Under the pieces are notes generated by a model. It made no database searches. It worked only from the letters and a program-made list of their open reading frames with translations, and had not been told where the DNA came from. From Nocardioides sp. (GTDB lineage: Bacteria; Actinomycetota; Actinomycetes; Propionibacteriales; Nocardioidaceae), in assembly GCA_025965295.1 (NCBI GenBank), contig JAOPXF010000084.1, positions 1-12,832 of the forward strand: DNA of 12,832 nucleotides, read 5' to 3'. Below are positions 1 to 6,761 of this stretch, in pieces (within the stretch, counting starts at the first letter, position 1; the number at the start of each line of letters is the position of its first letter). Position numbers and translations under genes: made by a program.

Positions 1-32
1 CGGACCGCGGCCGGCACTCTCGACGACCCGGG

Positions 33-962
33 CTACTTGGTCCCGACCGGCTCCGGCTTCTTCTCGACCGTGACCGGCGGGTTGCCGTCGTCCTTGCGGC
101 CCAGGAACAGCAGGGCCAGGCCGATCAGCAGCAGCGGGATCCCGACCAGGTAGCCGATGAGCGGCACCGTCTTCGTCAGGAGCTTGAGCTGGGTGACCTG
201 CGGGCCCACGTCGTCCTTGCTGGCCTTGAGCTGGTCGGGCGTGAACTCGAGGTCGATGATGGCGACCGGCTTGCCGTCGACCGACTGCTGGATGTGCTCG
301 ACCTGGTTCTGGATCGCGCCGGTCAGCGGCTCGATGTAGATCCTCGACGTGCTGTCGAGCGTGCCCTCGACGCCGTCGGCCACCTCGATCGGGGCGTCGG
401 TGATCGTCGCCTCGTAGACGTAGCACTCCAGGCCCTCGACGTTCTCGGTCCCCTTGTAGACCGCGGGGATCGCCTTGCCGAGGTCACCGCTCCAGTAGGG
501 GTAGGTCTTCTTCTCCGACTCGAAGGGCCACTTGTTGACCAGTCCCTCGTGCGGCTGGGCATCGGCCGGCAGGTACTTCGGGTCGTTGACCGCGAGGGCG
601 GTCACCCGGTCGGTGGCGAAGTTGTCCGTGCCCGCCGTGATCAGCCGGTTCGCCGGGTCGTCGGACGACACGCAGTCGCCCTCGTCGCCCTCGACCTTCA
701 CCAGGCAGCTGGAGTTCGAGAAGACCACGACGTCGTCATCGGACTTCTCCGAGTCGGTGTGGGTGATGCTGACCGCGTTGACCGGGCTGGACACCAGCTT
801 CTCGCCGTCGGACAGCTGGGCGGTGCCCGACAGGTGGGTCGTGTTGTCGACGTCCAACGGGGTCTTCATGAGCCGACCCGGTGCATAGATCTGAGCGAGG
901 ATGCCGAGAACCAGCAGGAAGCCGCCCACGAAGGCCAGCCCTGCCCCTACTTTTCTGCGCAC
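33..962 (-). CDS. DUF3068 (PorA/PgfA-like) membrane-anchored protein
   Basis: A 309-aa protein with one N-terminal membrane segment (about residues 7-26, hydrophobic stretch around LAFVGGFLLVLGILAQIY), a long extracytoplasmic domain (about 30-260) and a C-terminal membrane segment (about 265-288) followed by a short charged cytoplasmic tail ending in GTK. This N-TM/large soluble domain/C-TM layout and the sequence match DUF3068, often labelled 'porin PorA family'. From memory, mycobacterial members (Rv0227c, PgfA in M. smegmatis) are periplasmic envelope proteins connected with lipid trafficking and polar growth; the mycobacterial protein is longer, about 420 aa. I chose the GTG at 962 because GGGAGGGG lies 5-8 nt upstream (968-975). 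An in-frame TTG at 977 would sit on that Shine-Dalgarno. It is divergent from the acyltransferase gene. The family call is good, the function is inferred, and a pore role is unproven. Confidence 0.85.
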   Translation of the reverse strand: MRRKVGAGLAFVGGFLLVLGILAQIYAPGRLMKTPLDVDNTTHLSGTAQLSDGEKLVSSPVNAVSITHTDSEKSDDDVVVFSNSSCLVKVEGDEGDCVSSDDPANRLITAGTDNFATDRVTALAVNDPKYLPADAQPHEGLVNKWPFESEKKTYPYWSGDLGKAIPAVYKGTENVEGLECYVYEATITDAPIEVADGVEGTLDSTSRIYIEPLTGAIQNQVEHIQQSVDGKPVAIIDLEFTPDQLKASKDDVGPQVTQLKLLTKTVPLIGYLVGIPLLLIGLALLFLGRKDDGNPPVTVEKKPEPVGTK

Positions 963-994
963 GAAAACCCCTCCCAAGGCACGTAAGTGACCGC

Positions 995-1000
995 ACAGTA
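995..1000 (-). promoter_or_regulatory. Candidate -10 (TACTGT) for the DUF3068 gene
   Basis: On the minus strand the hexamer TACTGT fits the actinobacterial TAnnnT -10 pattern. It would start transcription near 988, leaving a leader of about 25 nt that contains the GGGAGGGG ribosome-binding site. No convincing -35 is visible. It lies inside an inverted repeat, GTGAC-N12-GTCAC (987-1008), which could be an operator. This is prediction from sequence only. Confidence 0.35.
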
Positions 1001-1108
1001 GCAGTCACGTCACACGCGTGATGCGCATTCGGCTGGCCCGTTACCGGCATGTTTCCGGGGCCTCTCGGGACCGCTCCGGAACCGGCCCGCCGGCGGCGCC
1101 GGGCGAAC

Positions 1109-1114
1109 TACAGT
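1109..1114 (+). promoter_or_regulatory. Candidate leaderless -10 (TACAGT) for the acyltransferase
   Basis: TACAGT ends 7 nt before the ATG at 1122, so a transcript starting at the usual distance would begin on or next to the start codon. No Shine-Dalgarno is present in the 20 nt upstream of the ATG. That combination is the usual sign of leaderless transcription in actinobacteria. A -35 element is not recognisable. Confidence 0.45.
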
Positions 1115-1121
1115 TCACCTC

Positions 1122-2357
1122 ATGAGCCCCGCTCCCGCCGACGCCGGCATGCGCCGGATCGCCGTCTTCGACGGGATCCGCGGCGTCGCGATCGTGCTCG
1201 TCGTGCTGTCCCACGGGTGGGCGCTGTGGCCGACCGGGAGCATCGTCTCGCACCGGCTCACCGCGGCGCTGTTCCGCAGCGGCAACTACGGTGTCTCGAT
1301 CTTCTTCGTCGTGGGTGCCTTCGTCGCCACCCGCGCGCTGATCCGCACCGCCTCGTCGCCCTCGGGCCTGCGCCCGGGGGTCGCGTTCACCCGCCGCTTC
1401 ATCCGGCTCAGCGGACAGCTCTACTTCCTGCTCGCGGTCGTGCTGGCGGCGTCGGTCTTCGACCTCAGCGACCGGACACCCGACCGGGTCACCAGGTCCT
1501 CGGTGCTGCACGTCGCCACGTACACGTGGAACTGGTACCTCCAGACCCACTCGGCCACGGCCCGCTCGGACCTGGGACACCTGTGGTACCTCTCGGTCGA
1601 CCTGCAGGTGTTCGTGCTGATCCTGGCGCTGGTCTACCTCCTCCGCCGCCACCCGCTCGGGCTCGTCGTGGCGCTCGGGCTCGCCCTCGCCGCGTGCGTC
1701 TGGTGGCGCACCGACGTGGCCGGCACCGAGCTCCTCTACCAGTCGCTGCTGCGCACCACGGTCCGGATGGACGCGCCCCTGACGGGCGCCTTCGCGGCCG
1801 CCCTGCTCCCCTACCTCACCGGGCTCGCCCGCTACGCGCGGCCGATGGCGACGGTGAGCCTGCTCGCGCTGCTCCCCCTCCTGCACTTCAACGTGAGCAA
1901 CGACGCCTACTTCTCCTGGACCGGCCTGACCCTGGACCTGGCGCTGGCCGTCTTCGTGCTGGGCTGCTCACTGGCACCGATCCCCCGGCTCGTGACCATG
2001 GTGCTGGGACGCGGCCCGCTCACGTACCTCGGGCGCGAGTCGCTCGCGATCTACCTGTGGCACTACCCGGTGTTCTTCTTCGTGGCCCACCACACCCTCG
2101 ACTGGCGGTGGCAGGCGCGCACCGTCGCGGCCCTGCTCCTGGTGGCCGTCCTCGTGGCCGTCAGCAACGTGCTGGTCGAGCGGCAGGTGCGCCGGGCTCT
2201 CGCGTCCGACGTGTGGGCGCGACTGCGCGGCGGCTACCCGGCGTACGTCGCCGAACGGCTGCGGCGGCGTCGCGTCCGGCACTCCGAGCAGGACCCCGCC
2301 GGCCGGCTCACTTCGAGCGGCGCCGCAACCGGTCGATCCGGGTCAGCACCCGGCTGA
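1122..2357 (+). CDS. Acyltransferase-3 family membrane protein
   Basis: A 411-aa polytopic membrane protein of the acyltransferase-3 family (OafA/NodX type), which moves acyl groups such as acetyl or succinyl across the membrane onto surface sugars or lipids. The N-terminus carries the family signature FDGIRGVAIVLVVLSHG, with the conserved Arg at residue 20 and His at residue 31. A second typical motif, GHLWYLSVDLQVF, lies near residue 150. About ten hydrophobic helices follow up to residue ~360, then a basic hydrophilic tail of about 50 residues. The ATG at 1122 is chosen for its fit to a TACAGT -10 box; an internal Met at residue 10 is possible. The last 50 bp overlap the 3' end of the convergent oxygenase gene. 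From memory, Rv0228 in M. tuberculosis is the positional equivalent beside a DUF3068 gene. The acyl donor and acceptor are unknown. Confidence 0.88.
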   Translation: MSPAPADAGMRRIAVFDGIRGVAIVLVVLSHGWALWPTGSIVSHRLTAALFRSGNYGVSIFFVVGAFVATRALIRTASSPSGLRPGVAFTRRFIRLSGQLYFLLAVVLAASVFDLSDRTPDRVTRSSVLHVATYTWNWYLQTHSATARSDLGHLWYLSVDLQVFVLILALVYLLRRHPLGLVVALGLALAACVWWRTDVAGTELLYQSLLRTTVRMDAPLTGAFAAALLPYLTGLARYARPMATVSLLALLPLLHFNVSNDAYFSWTGLTLDLALAVFVLGCSLAPIPRLVTMVLGRGPLTYLGRESLAIYLWHYPVFFFVAHHTLDWRWQARTVAALLLVAVLVAVSNVLVERQVRRALASDVWARLRGGYPAYVAERLRRRRVRHSEQDPAGRLTSSGAATGRSGSAPG

Positions 2358-3159
2358 CCCGCTCGTCGGACAGGCCGAGCCGGCGCTTGGCCCGGTCGTA
2401 GATGTCGAGCGCCACCCGGTCGGCGCCGATCGCGGCCTTCTTCACCAGGCTCTCCTCCGGACGCGCACGGTAGTTCGTGGACCGCCGTTCGACGTCCGCA
2501 CCCTCCGTGAAGTAGTAGAGCGCCATCGAGCGCCGGGCCACGTCGGGCGGGCAGGTCAGGCCGTCGGGGTGGCCGTGGAACGTGTCGAACGCGGTCGTGA
2601 AGACGAGCATCCGGTTGCCCGCGGGGGTCACCCTCGCCCGGCAGGCCGTCATGTCCCTGTCCCACAGCTCGAGCTTGCCGCCCCACTCGTCCTGCCACTC
2701 GGTGTTGAGGTAGAGCAGGATGTTGACGCGCCGGGCCCAGTTGGTGTGGGTGTGGTGGGTCGTGAAGTCGGCATGGATGTTGAGGTGGCCGCCGGCCAGC
2801 GTCTGGTGCAGGCCGCCGCCGTCCATCGACCAGTCGGGCAGCAGGTCGGAGATGCCGGTGAGCTTCTCCAGGTAGGCCACGAACCCGGGCGAGCAGAACT
2901 CCTGGGCCACGTCGTGCAGGGTGGGGCCCCACGAGTCGGGCTGGGTGTTGGAGTACTTCGTCTCGTTGACGTGGAGGTAGCCCTTCCAGAACTCGTCCGT
3001 GATGCCGGGGAACTCCCCCGCCGCCTTGTCGAAGACCTCCGGGAGCAGCACGTCGTCGAGCACGATGTGCGGGAAGGGCCCGGCCGCGGCGTATGCCGCC
3101 GCCTTGTCGTCGAGGTCCGCAGCGAGGTGGTCGAAGTCGATCAGGGTCTGCTCCGGCAT
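2308..3159 (-). CDS. 2-oxoglutarate/Fe(II)-dependent oxygenase (prolyl-4-hydroxylase-like)
   Basis: A soluble 283-aa protein with the double-stranded beta-helix signature of 2OG-Fe(II) oxygenases. The first two iron ligands are in LNIHADF (His129, Asp131). The distal ligand is probably His195 in DTFHGHPDGL, and Arg209 or Arg210 in RRSMALYYFTEG would bind 2-oxoglutarate. Such enzymes hydroxylate proteins, lipids or small molecules; the substrate here is unknown. Its place between an acyltransferase and glycosyltransferases suggests it tailors a surface glycolipid or an envelope protein, which is inference. The C-terminal ~50 residues are basic (RRRSK end). I chose the ATG at 3159 because the conserved part begins right after it (MPEQTLIDFD). 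The in-frame extension upstream to 3270 has atypical composition and would fill almost the whole intergenic region. A GAGG lies only 1-2 nt before the ATG, and a CATAGT hexamer ends 7 nt before it. Confidence 0.87.
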   Translation of the reverse strand: MPEQTLIDFDHLAADLDDKAAAYAAAGPFPHIVLDDVLLPEVFDKAAGEFPGITDEFWKGYLHVNETKYSNTQPDSWGPTLHDVAQEFCSPGFVAYLEKLTGISDLLPDWSMDGGGLHQTLAGGHLNIHADFTTHHTHTNWARRVNILLYLNTEWQDEWGGKLELWDRDMTACRARVTPAGNRMLVFTTAFDTFHGHPDGLTCPPDVARRSMALYYFTEGADVERRSTNYRARPEESLVKKAAIGADRVALDIYDRAKRRLGLSDERVSRVLTRIDRLRRRSK

Positions 3160-3201
3160 GCCTCGCACTATGCCACGAAGACGCCAACGGACCGGGGCGT
3201 C

Positions 3202-3216
3202 CGGGATAGAATCCCG
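3202..3216. repeat. Perfect inverted repeat CGGGAT-AGA-ATCCCG over a promoter
   Basis: Two perfect 6-bp arms flank a 3-bp spacer in the 122-bp space between the divergent oxygenase and GT2-methyltransferase starts. The repeat covers the best -10 candidate for the rightward operon. A second, weaker inverted repeat (CGGAC-N6-GTCCG, 3188-3203) abuts it on the left. Either a transcription-factor operator or chance in GC-rich DNA would explain it. The AT-containing core makes the first repeat less likely to be chance than the second. Confidence 0.4.
3207..3212 (+). promoter_or_regulatory. Candidate -10 (TAGAAT) for the GT2-MT/GT-C/GT4 operon
   Basis: TAGAAT matches five of six positions of the TATAAT consensus and is the most AT-rich hexamer in the intergenic space. 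Transcription would start near 3219, giving a leader of about 60 nt that ends in the Shine-Dalgarno GGGAGAG (3273-3279) just before the ATG at 3282. No good -35 is seen at 16-18 bp spacing, so activator dependence or an alternative sigma factor is possible. Confidence 0.45.
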
Positions 3217-3281
3217 CACGTCGTCCGCATGGGAGGCAGTCGCGTCCGGCGGCTGCAGGACGTCGCACACCTGGGAGAGTC

Positions 3282-4757
3282 ATGTCCGCCATCCGCGCAG
3301 CCGACGTCACCGGCACGGCCGAGCCCGCGAGGCGTCGCGTCGGGGTTCTCGTCGTCGCCTACAACGCTGCGGGGACCCTCGCCGAGACGCTGTCCCGGCT
3401 GCCGGAGAGGTTCGCCGAGACGGTCGACCACGTGCTCGTCTGTGACGACGCCAGCTCCGACGACACCTACGAGGTCGGCCTGCGCTTCCAGAGCGGCTCG
3501 ACGCTGCCGCTGACCGTGGTCCGGCACCAGGAGAACCTCGGCTACGGCGGCAACCAGAAGGCCGGCTACGCCTGGGCGATCGAGCACGGCCTCGACATCG
3601 TGGTGCTCCTGCACGGCGACGGCCAGTACGCCCCCGAGCGCATCGAGGACCTCGTCGCGCCGCTCGTCAGCGGCGAGGCGGACGCCGTGTTCGGCTCCCG
3701 GATGCTCGAGCGGGGCCGGGCCCGCGAGGGCGGCATGCCGCTGTACAAGCTGGTCGGCAACAAGATCCTCACCCGCTTCCAGAACCGCCTCACGGGGCTG
3801 CAGCTCTCCGAGTGGCACAGCGGCTACCGGGCCTACCGCGTCGACGCGCTCGCCGACCTCGACCTCGCGTCGTACTCCGACAACTTCGACTTCGACACCG
3901 AGATCATCCTGGGCCTGCACGGTCAGGGGAAGACGATCGCCGAGGTCCCGATCCCTACCTACTACGGCGACGAGATCTGCTACGTCAACGGCCTCAAGTA
4001 CGCCAAGGACGTCACCGCCGACGTGGTGCGCTTCCGGATGCGCCGCATGGGCTTCGGCGAGAGCCAGGCCGGGCCCGACGTCGAGGCCTACGAGCTCAAG
4101 CCGTCGGAGCACTCCTCGCACGGCGTGCTGCTGCGCTGGCTGTCCGGGGTCCGGCCCTCGCGGGTCCTGGACGTCGGCTGCTCCGACGGCCAGTTCGCGG
4201 CCCTCGCGGGCGAGTTCGGGCACCGGGTCACCGGCGTCGACCTGGTCAAGCACGTGGGCGTCGCCGCCCGGGTCGAGCACTTCGTCGAGGCCGACCTCAA
4301 CGACGGGCTGCCCGCGGAGGCCGGCGACGACTACCGCGTCGTCGTGGCCGGCGACGTGCTCGAGCACGTCGTCGACCCGCGGCACCTGCTGACCGACATC
4401 GCCGGCCGGCTGGCCGACGACGGTGAGGTGTTCGTGTCCATCCCGAACTTCGCGCACTGGTACCCCCGCGCGCGGGTCGTCTCCGGCCGCTTCGACTACG
4501 ACCAGCGCGGTCTCCTCGACCACGGCCACGTCCGGTTCTTCACGCGGCGCAGCTTCGAGAAGCTGATCGAGCAGTGCGGGCTGCGGATCGTGGAGCGCGA
4601 GACCGTGGGCTCGCCGTTCGACGTCCTCGAGCGCGGCACCGCCAACGACCGGCTGGCGCGAGCCGCCGGTCGCATCGGCGTCGTCGACCGGGCCGCGACC
4701 CGCGTGTGGCCGACACTGTTCGGCTACCAGTTCCTCTACCGGCTGGCGCGGGCTTGA
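3282..4757 (+). CDS. Fused GT2 glycosyltransferase - SAM methyltransferase
   Basis: A 491-aa two-domain protein. Residues about 20-250 are a GT2 (GT-A fold) domain of the dolichyl-phosphate-mannose-synthase type: VGVLVVAYN opening strand, CDDASSDDT, then HGDGQY (residues 111-116) as the metal/nucleotide-sugar site, and SGYRAYR and NFDFDTEI further on. After a linker of about 20 residues, residues about 275-491 form a class I methyltransferase. Its SAM motif I is DVGCSDG (297-303), followed by VTGVDLVKH, GDVLEHV, and IPNFAHW. The enzyme probably transfers a sugar from a nucleotide or onto a polyprenyl phosphate in the cytoplasm and methylates the sugar or a related intermediate; this is inferred. 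The ATG follows a GGGAGAG site at 2-nt spacing. It is first in a three-gene operon, and its stop overlaps the next gene's start by 4 nt (TTGA). Confidence 0.88.
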   Translation: MSAIRAADVTGTAEPARRRVGVLVVAYNAAGTLAETLSRLPERFAETVDHVLVCDDASSDDTYEVGLRFQSGSTLPLTVVRHQENLGYGGNQKAGYAWAIEHGLDIVVLLHGDGQYAPERIEDLVAPLVSGEADAVFGSRMLERGRAREGGMPLYKLVGNKILTRFQNRLTGLQLSEWHSGYRAYRVDALADLDLASYSDNFDFDTEIILGLHGQGKTIAEVPIPTYYGDEICYVNGLKYAKDVTADVVRFRMRRMGFGESQAGPDVEAYELKPSEHSSHGVLLRWLSGVRPSRVLDVGCSDGQFAALAGEFGHRVTGVDLVKHVGVAARVEHFVEADLNDGLPAEAGDDYRVVVAGDVLEHVVDPRHLLTDIAGRLADDGEVFVSIPNFAHWYPRARVVSGRFDYDQRGLLDHGHVRFFTRRSFEKLIEQCGLRIVERETVGSPFDVLERGTANDRLARAAGRIGVVDRAATRVWPTLFGYQFLYRLARA

Positions 4758-6760
4758 GTGATTCCCGGCGTCGCCGGAAGGCGACCGCCGCGGGAGTCGT
4801 CGTCGGTGCCGCGGCGTACTTCGTCACCCTGCTCGACTACGGCACCCGGCTCACCCGGACGGCCAGCGGGCTGGGCTTCGCCTCCAACTTCTTCGACCTC
4901 CAGGCCCGGGCCCTCGTGGCCGGTCACCTCTGGGTGCCGGACCGCAGCCTGAGCATCGAGGGCTTCATCGAGCGCGGCCACGAGTACATGTACTTCGGGC
5001 CGTTCCCCGCCCTGCTCCGCATCCCGGTGCTGATGACGACGCACCGCTACGACGGCCGGCTGACGGTGCTGTCCATGGGGCTGGCGTTCGTGCTGCTCGC
5101 GGTGATGACGACGCGGCTGGTCTGGCTGGTCCGCGACCTGATGTACCCGGACACGGAGGTCTCCCGGCTCGAGGCCACGTCGATGGCGATCCTGATCGCG
5201 CTGGCCCTGGGCGGCACCACGCTGACCTACAACGCCTCGCTCCCGTGGGCCTACCACGAGGTCTATGCGTGGGCGGTGCCGTTGGTCATCGGGTCGATGT
5301 ACTGGATGCTGCGGGTGCTGCGGTCCCCCGACCTCGCGGCCATCGGCTGGCTGTTCCTCTGCGCGCTCGGCGCCGTGCTCACCCGGACCACCGGCGGCTG
5401 GGCGGTCTGCCTGGCCAGCATCGTCCTGGCCGTCTGGCTGCTGAGCGGCCGGCTGCACCGCGGGCGCCGGCACACCGGCTGGGTCGTGCTCGTGGCGGCG
5501 CTCGTCGCCCTCGGCGCCGGGATCGCGGTCAACATCGCCAAGTTCCGGCACCCCTACCTCTTCCCGCTCGAGGACCAGGTCTTCACCGGCATCAACGCGC
5601 ACCGGCGCGAGGCGCTCGCGGCCAACGGCGGCACGATCACCGGCCCGCAGTTCTTCCCCACCGCCTTCATGGCCTACTTCCGGCCCGACGGCATCCGGTT
5701 CGTCGACTACTTCCCGTGGCTGACGCTGCCGGCCCACCCGGCTCCGCCGTACGCCGGCGCGGTCATCGACCAGAGCTACCGGACCGGGAGCGTCACCGCG
5801 TTCATGCCCTGGCTGCTCGCCCTGACCGTGTTGTCGGTGCCCGTGCTCTTCCGCCCCGGGGTCGACGTCGGGCGCCGGATGCTCCGCGTGCCCCTGCTCG
5901 CCGGGGTGCTCGTGACCGGCGGCGTGATGGCCTACGGCTACTTCGCGTTCCGCTACACCTGCGAGTTCGTACCGGCCCTGGTCCTCGGGGGCGCGGTCGG
6001 CACCTGCGCGCTCACCCACTGGCTCGAACGGCGACCGCGCTGGCTGGCCTCCGGTGCGCTCGTCGTTCCGGCGGCGTTCACGGCGTTCTCGATCACCGCG
6101 TCGATGGTCACGGGCTACTCCGCGGCCGCGACGACGTACGGCGGACCCAGCCTGGTCAGCTACCTGTCCCACCAGCACCGGCTCAGTCCCGACGCGCAGT
6201 CCCGGCTGATCACCACCGGTGACGACGGTCCGCCGGCGGACGGCTTCACCGACGAGATCTACATCCGGGGCGACTGCGACGCGATGTACCTCGACTCCGG
6301 CGAGGACGCCCAGCCCTGGCTGCTGGTCGAGCGCCGCAGTGCGGTCGTGGTCGCCACGCTCGACCGGCGGGCCCGGGCCGCAAGAGTCCAGATCGTCCGA
6401 ATCGACACGTCGTACCCCAGCAGCGTGTGGCTGCAGACGGACGGCCGGGGACGTGCCCGGGTGCTGCTGACCACCAGGATCGGCACCCAGCCGGGACAGT
6501 GGTTCGACCTGCTCGAGCCTCGGGTCGTGCGGATCGGCGTGCGGGACCGGCCCGAGCTCGGCTACGCGGAGATCAGCTCGACCCCCGGGGGGCCGGTCGG
6601 CTACGTCCCGACGACCGAGTTCGGCACCGACGGCGTCTCCCGCCCGATCGACCTCGAGGCGCTCAGCGACACCGGTCGCGGCGCCGACAAGGGAATCGAC
6701 CTCCGGGTCGAGGAGGGGCTCACCCCGCCCCTGTGCGAGCGCCTGCGGAACGGCGGCTGA
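4754..6760 (+). CDS. Polytopic membrane protein, GT-C-like glycosyltransferase candidate
   Basis: A 668-aa membrane protein. It has a basic N-terminus, a first helix at about 11-28, and a long polar loop (about 29-90) containing NFFDLQARALVAGHL and YMYFGPFPALLRIP. Further helices lie at about 103-126, 142-158, 171-188, 196-230, 242-262, 348-366, 378-398, 405-422 and 430-452. A soluble C-terminal region of about 210 residues follows. A first extracytoplasmic loop with acidic residues followed by many helices and a C-terminal globular domain is the plan of GT-C enzymes, which use polyprenyl-phosphate sugars outside the membrane. I cannot name the family, so the enzymatic role is inference. Start: TTG at 4754, overlapping the upstream TGA, since no ATG or GTG lies near the first conserved residues. 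An upstream in-frame ATG at 4574 would overlap the methyltransferase domain by over 180 bp. The stop is 1 nt before the next gene. Confidence 0.75.
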   Translation: MSDSRRRRKATAAGVVVGAAAYFVTLLDYGTRLTRTASGLGFASNFFDLQARALVAGHLWVPDRSLSIEGFIERGHEYMYFGPFPALLRIPVLMTTHRYDGRLTVLSMGLAFVLLAVMTTRLVWLVRDLMYPDTEVSRLEATSMAILIALALGGTTLTYNASLPWAYHEVYAWAVPLVIGSMYWMLRVLRSPDLAAIGWLFLCALGAVLTRTTGGWAVCLASIVLAVWLLSGRLHRGRRHTGWVVLVAALVALGAGIAVNIAKFRHPYLFPLEDQVFTGINAHRREALAANGGTITGPQFFPTAFMAYFRPDGIRFVDYFPWLTLPAHPAPPYAGAVIDQSYRTGSVTAFMPWLLALTVLSVPVLFRPGVDVGRRMLRVPLLAGVLVTGGVMAYGYFAFRYTCEFVPALVLGGAVGTCALTHWLERRPRWLASGALVVPAAFTAFSITASMVTGYSAAATTYGGPSLVSYLSHQHRLSPDAQSRLITTGDDGPPADGFTDEIYIRGDCDAMYLDSGEDAQPWLLVERRSAVVVATLDRRARAARVQIVRIDTSYPSSVWLQTDGRGRARVLLTTRIGTQPGQWFDLLEPRVVRIGVRDRPELGYAEISSTPGGPVGYVPTTEFGTDGVSRPIDLEALSDTGRGADKGIDLRVEEGLTPPLCERLRNGG

Positions 6761-6761
6761 C

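Noticed and set aside
1..32. A possible gene end at the left edge
   Set aside because: Only 32 bases lie beyond the DUF3068 stop. They show no distinctive signal and are too short to assign.
3160..3270. A 37-residue N-terminal extension of the oxygenase
   Set aside because: The extension has no similarity to the oxygenase fold, would cover the GT2 operon's promoter region, and precedes a natural Met start where the conserved sequence begins.
3168..4529. A 453-codon minus-strand frame antisense to the GT2-methyltransferase
   Set aside because: Its translation is a Val/Asp/Glu/Arg-rich mirror of the sense codons without motifs, and the sense strand carries two clear enzyme domains.
4574..4753. 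An upstream ATG start for the GT-C-like membrane protein
   Set aside because: It would overlap the methyltransferase domain by over 180 bp and add an Arg-rich segment unlike a membrane protein N-terminus. The TTG overlapping the upstream stop gives a sensible basic N-terminus followed by the first helix.
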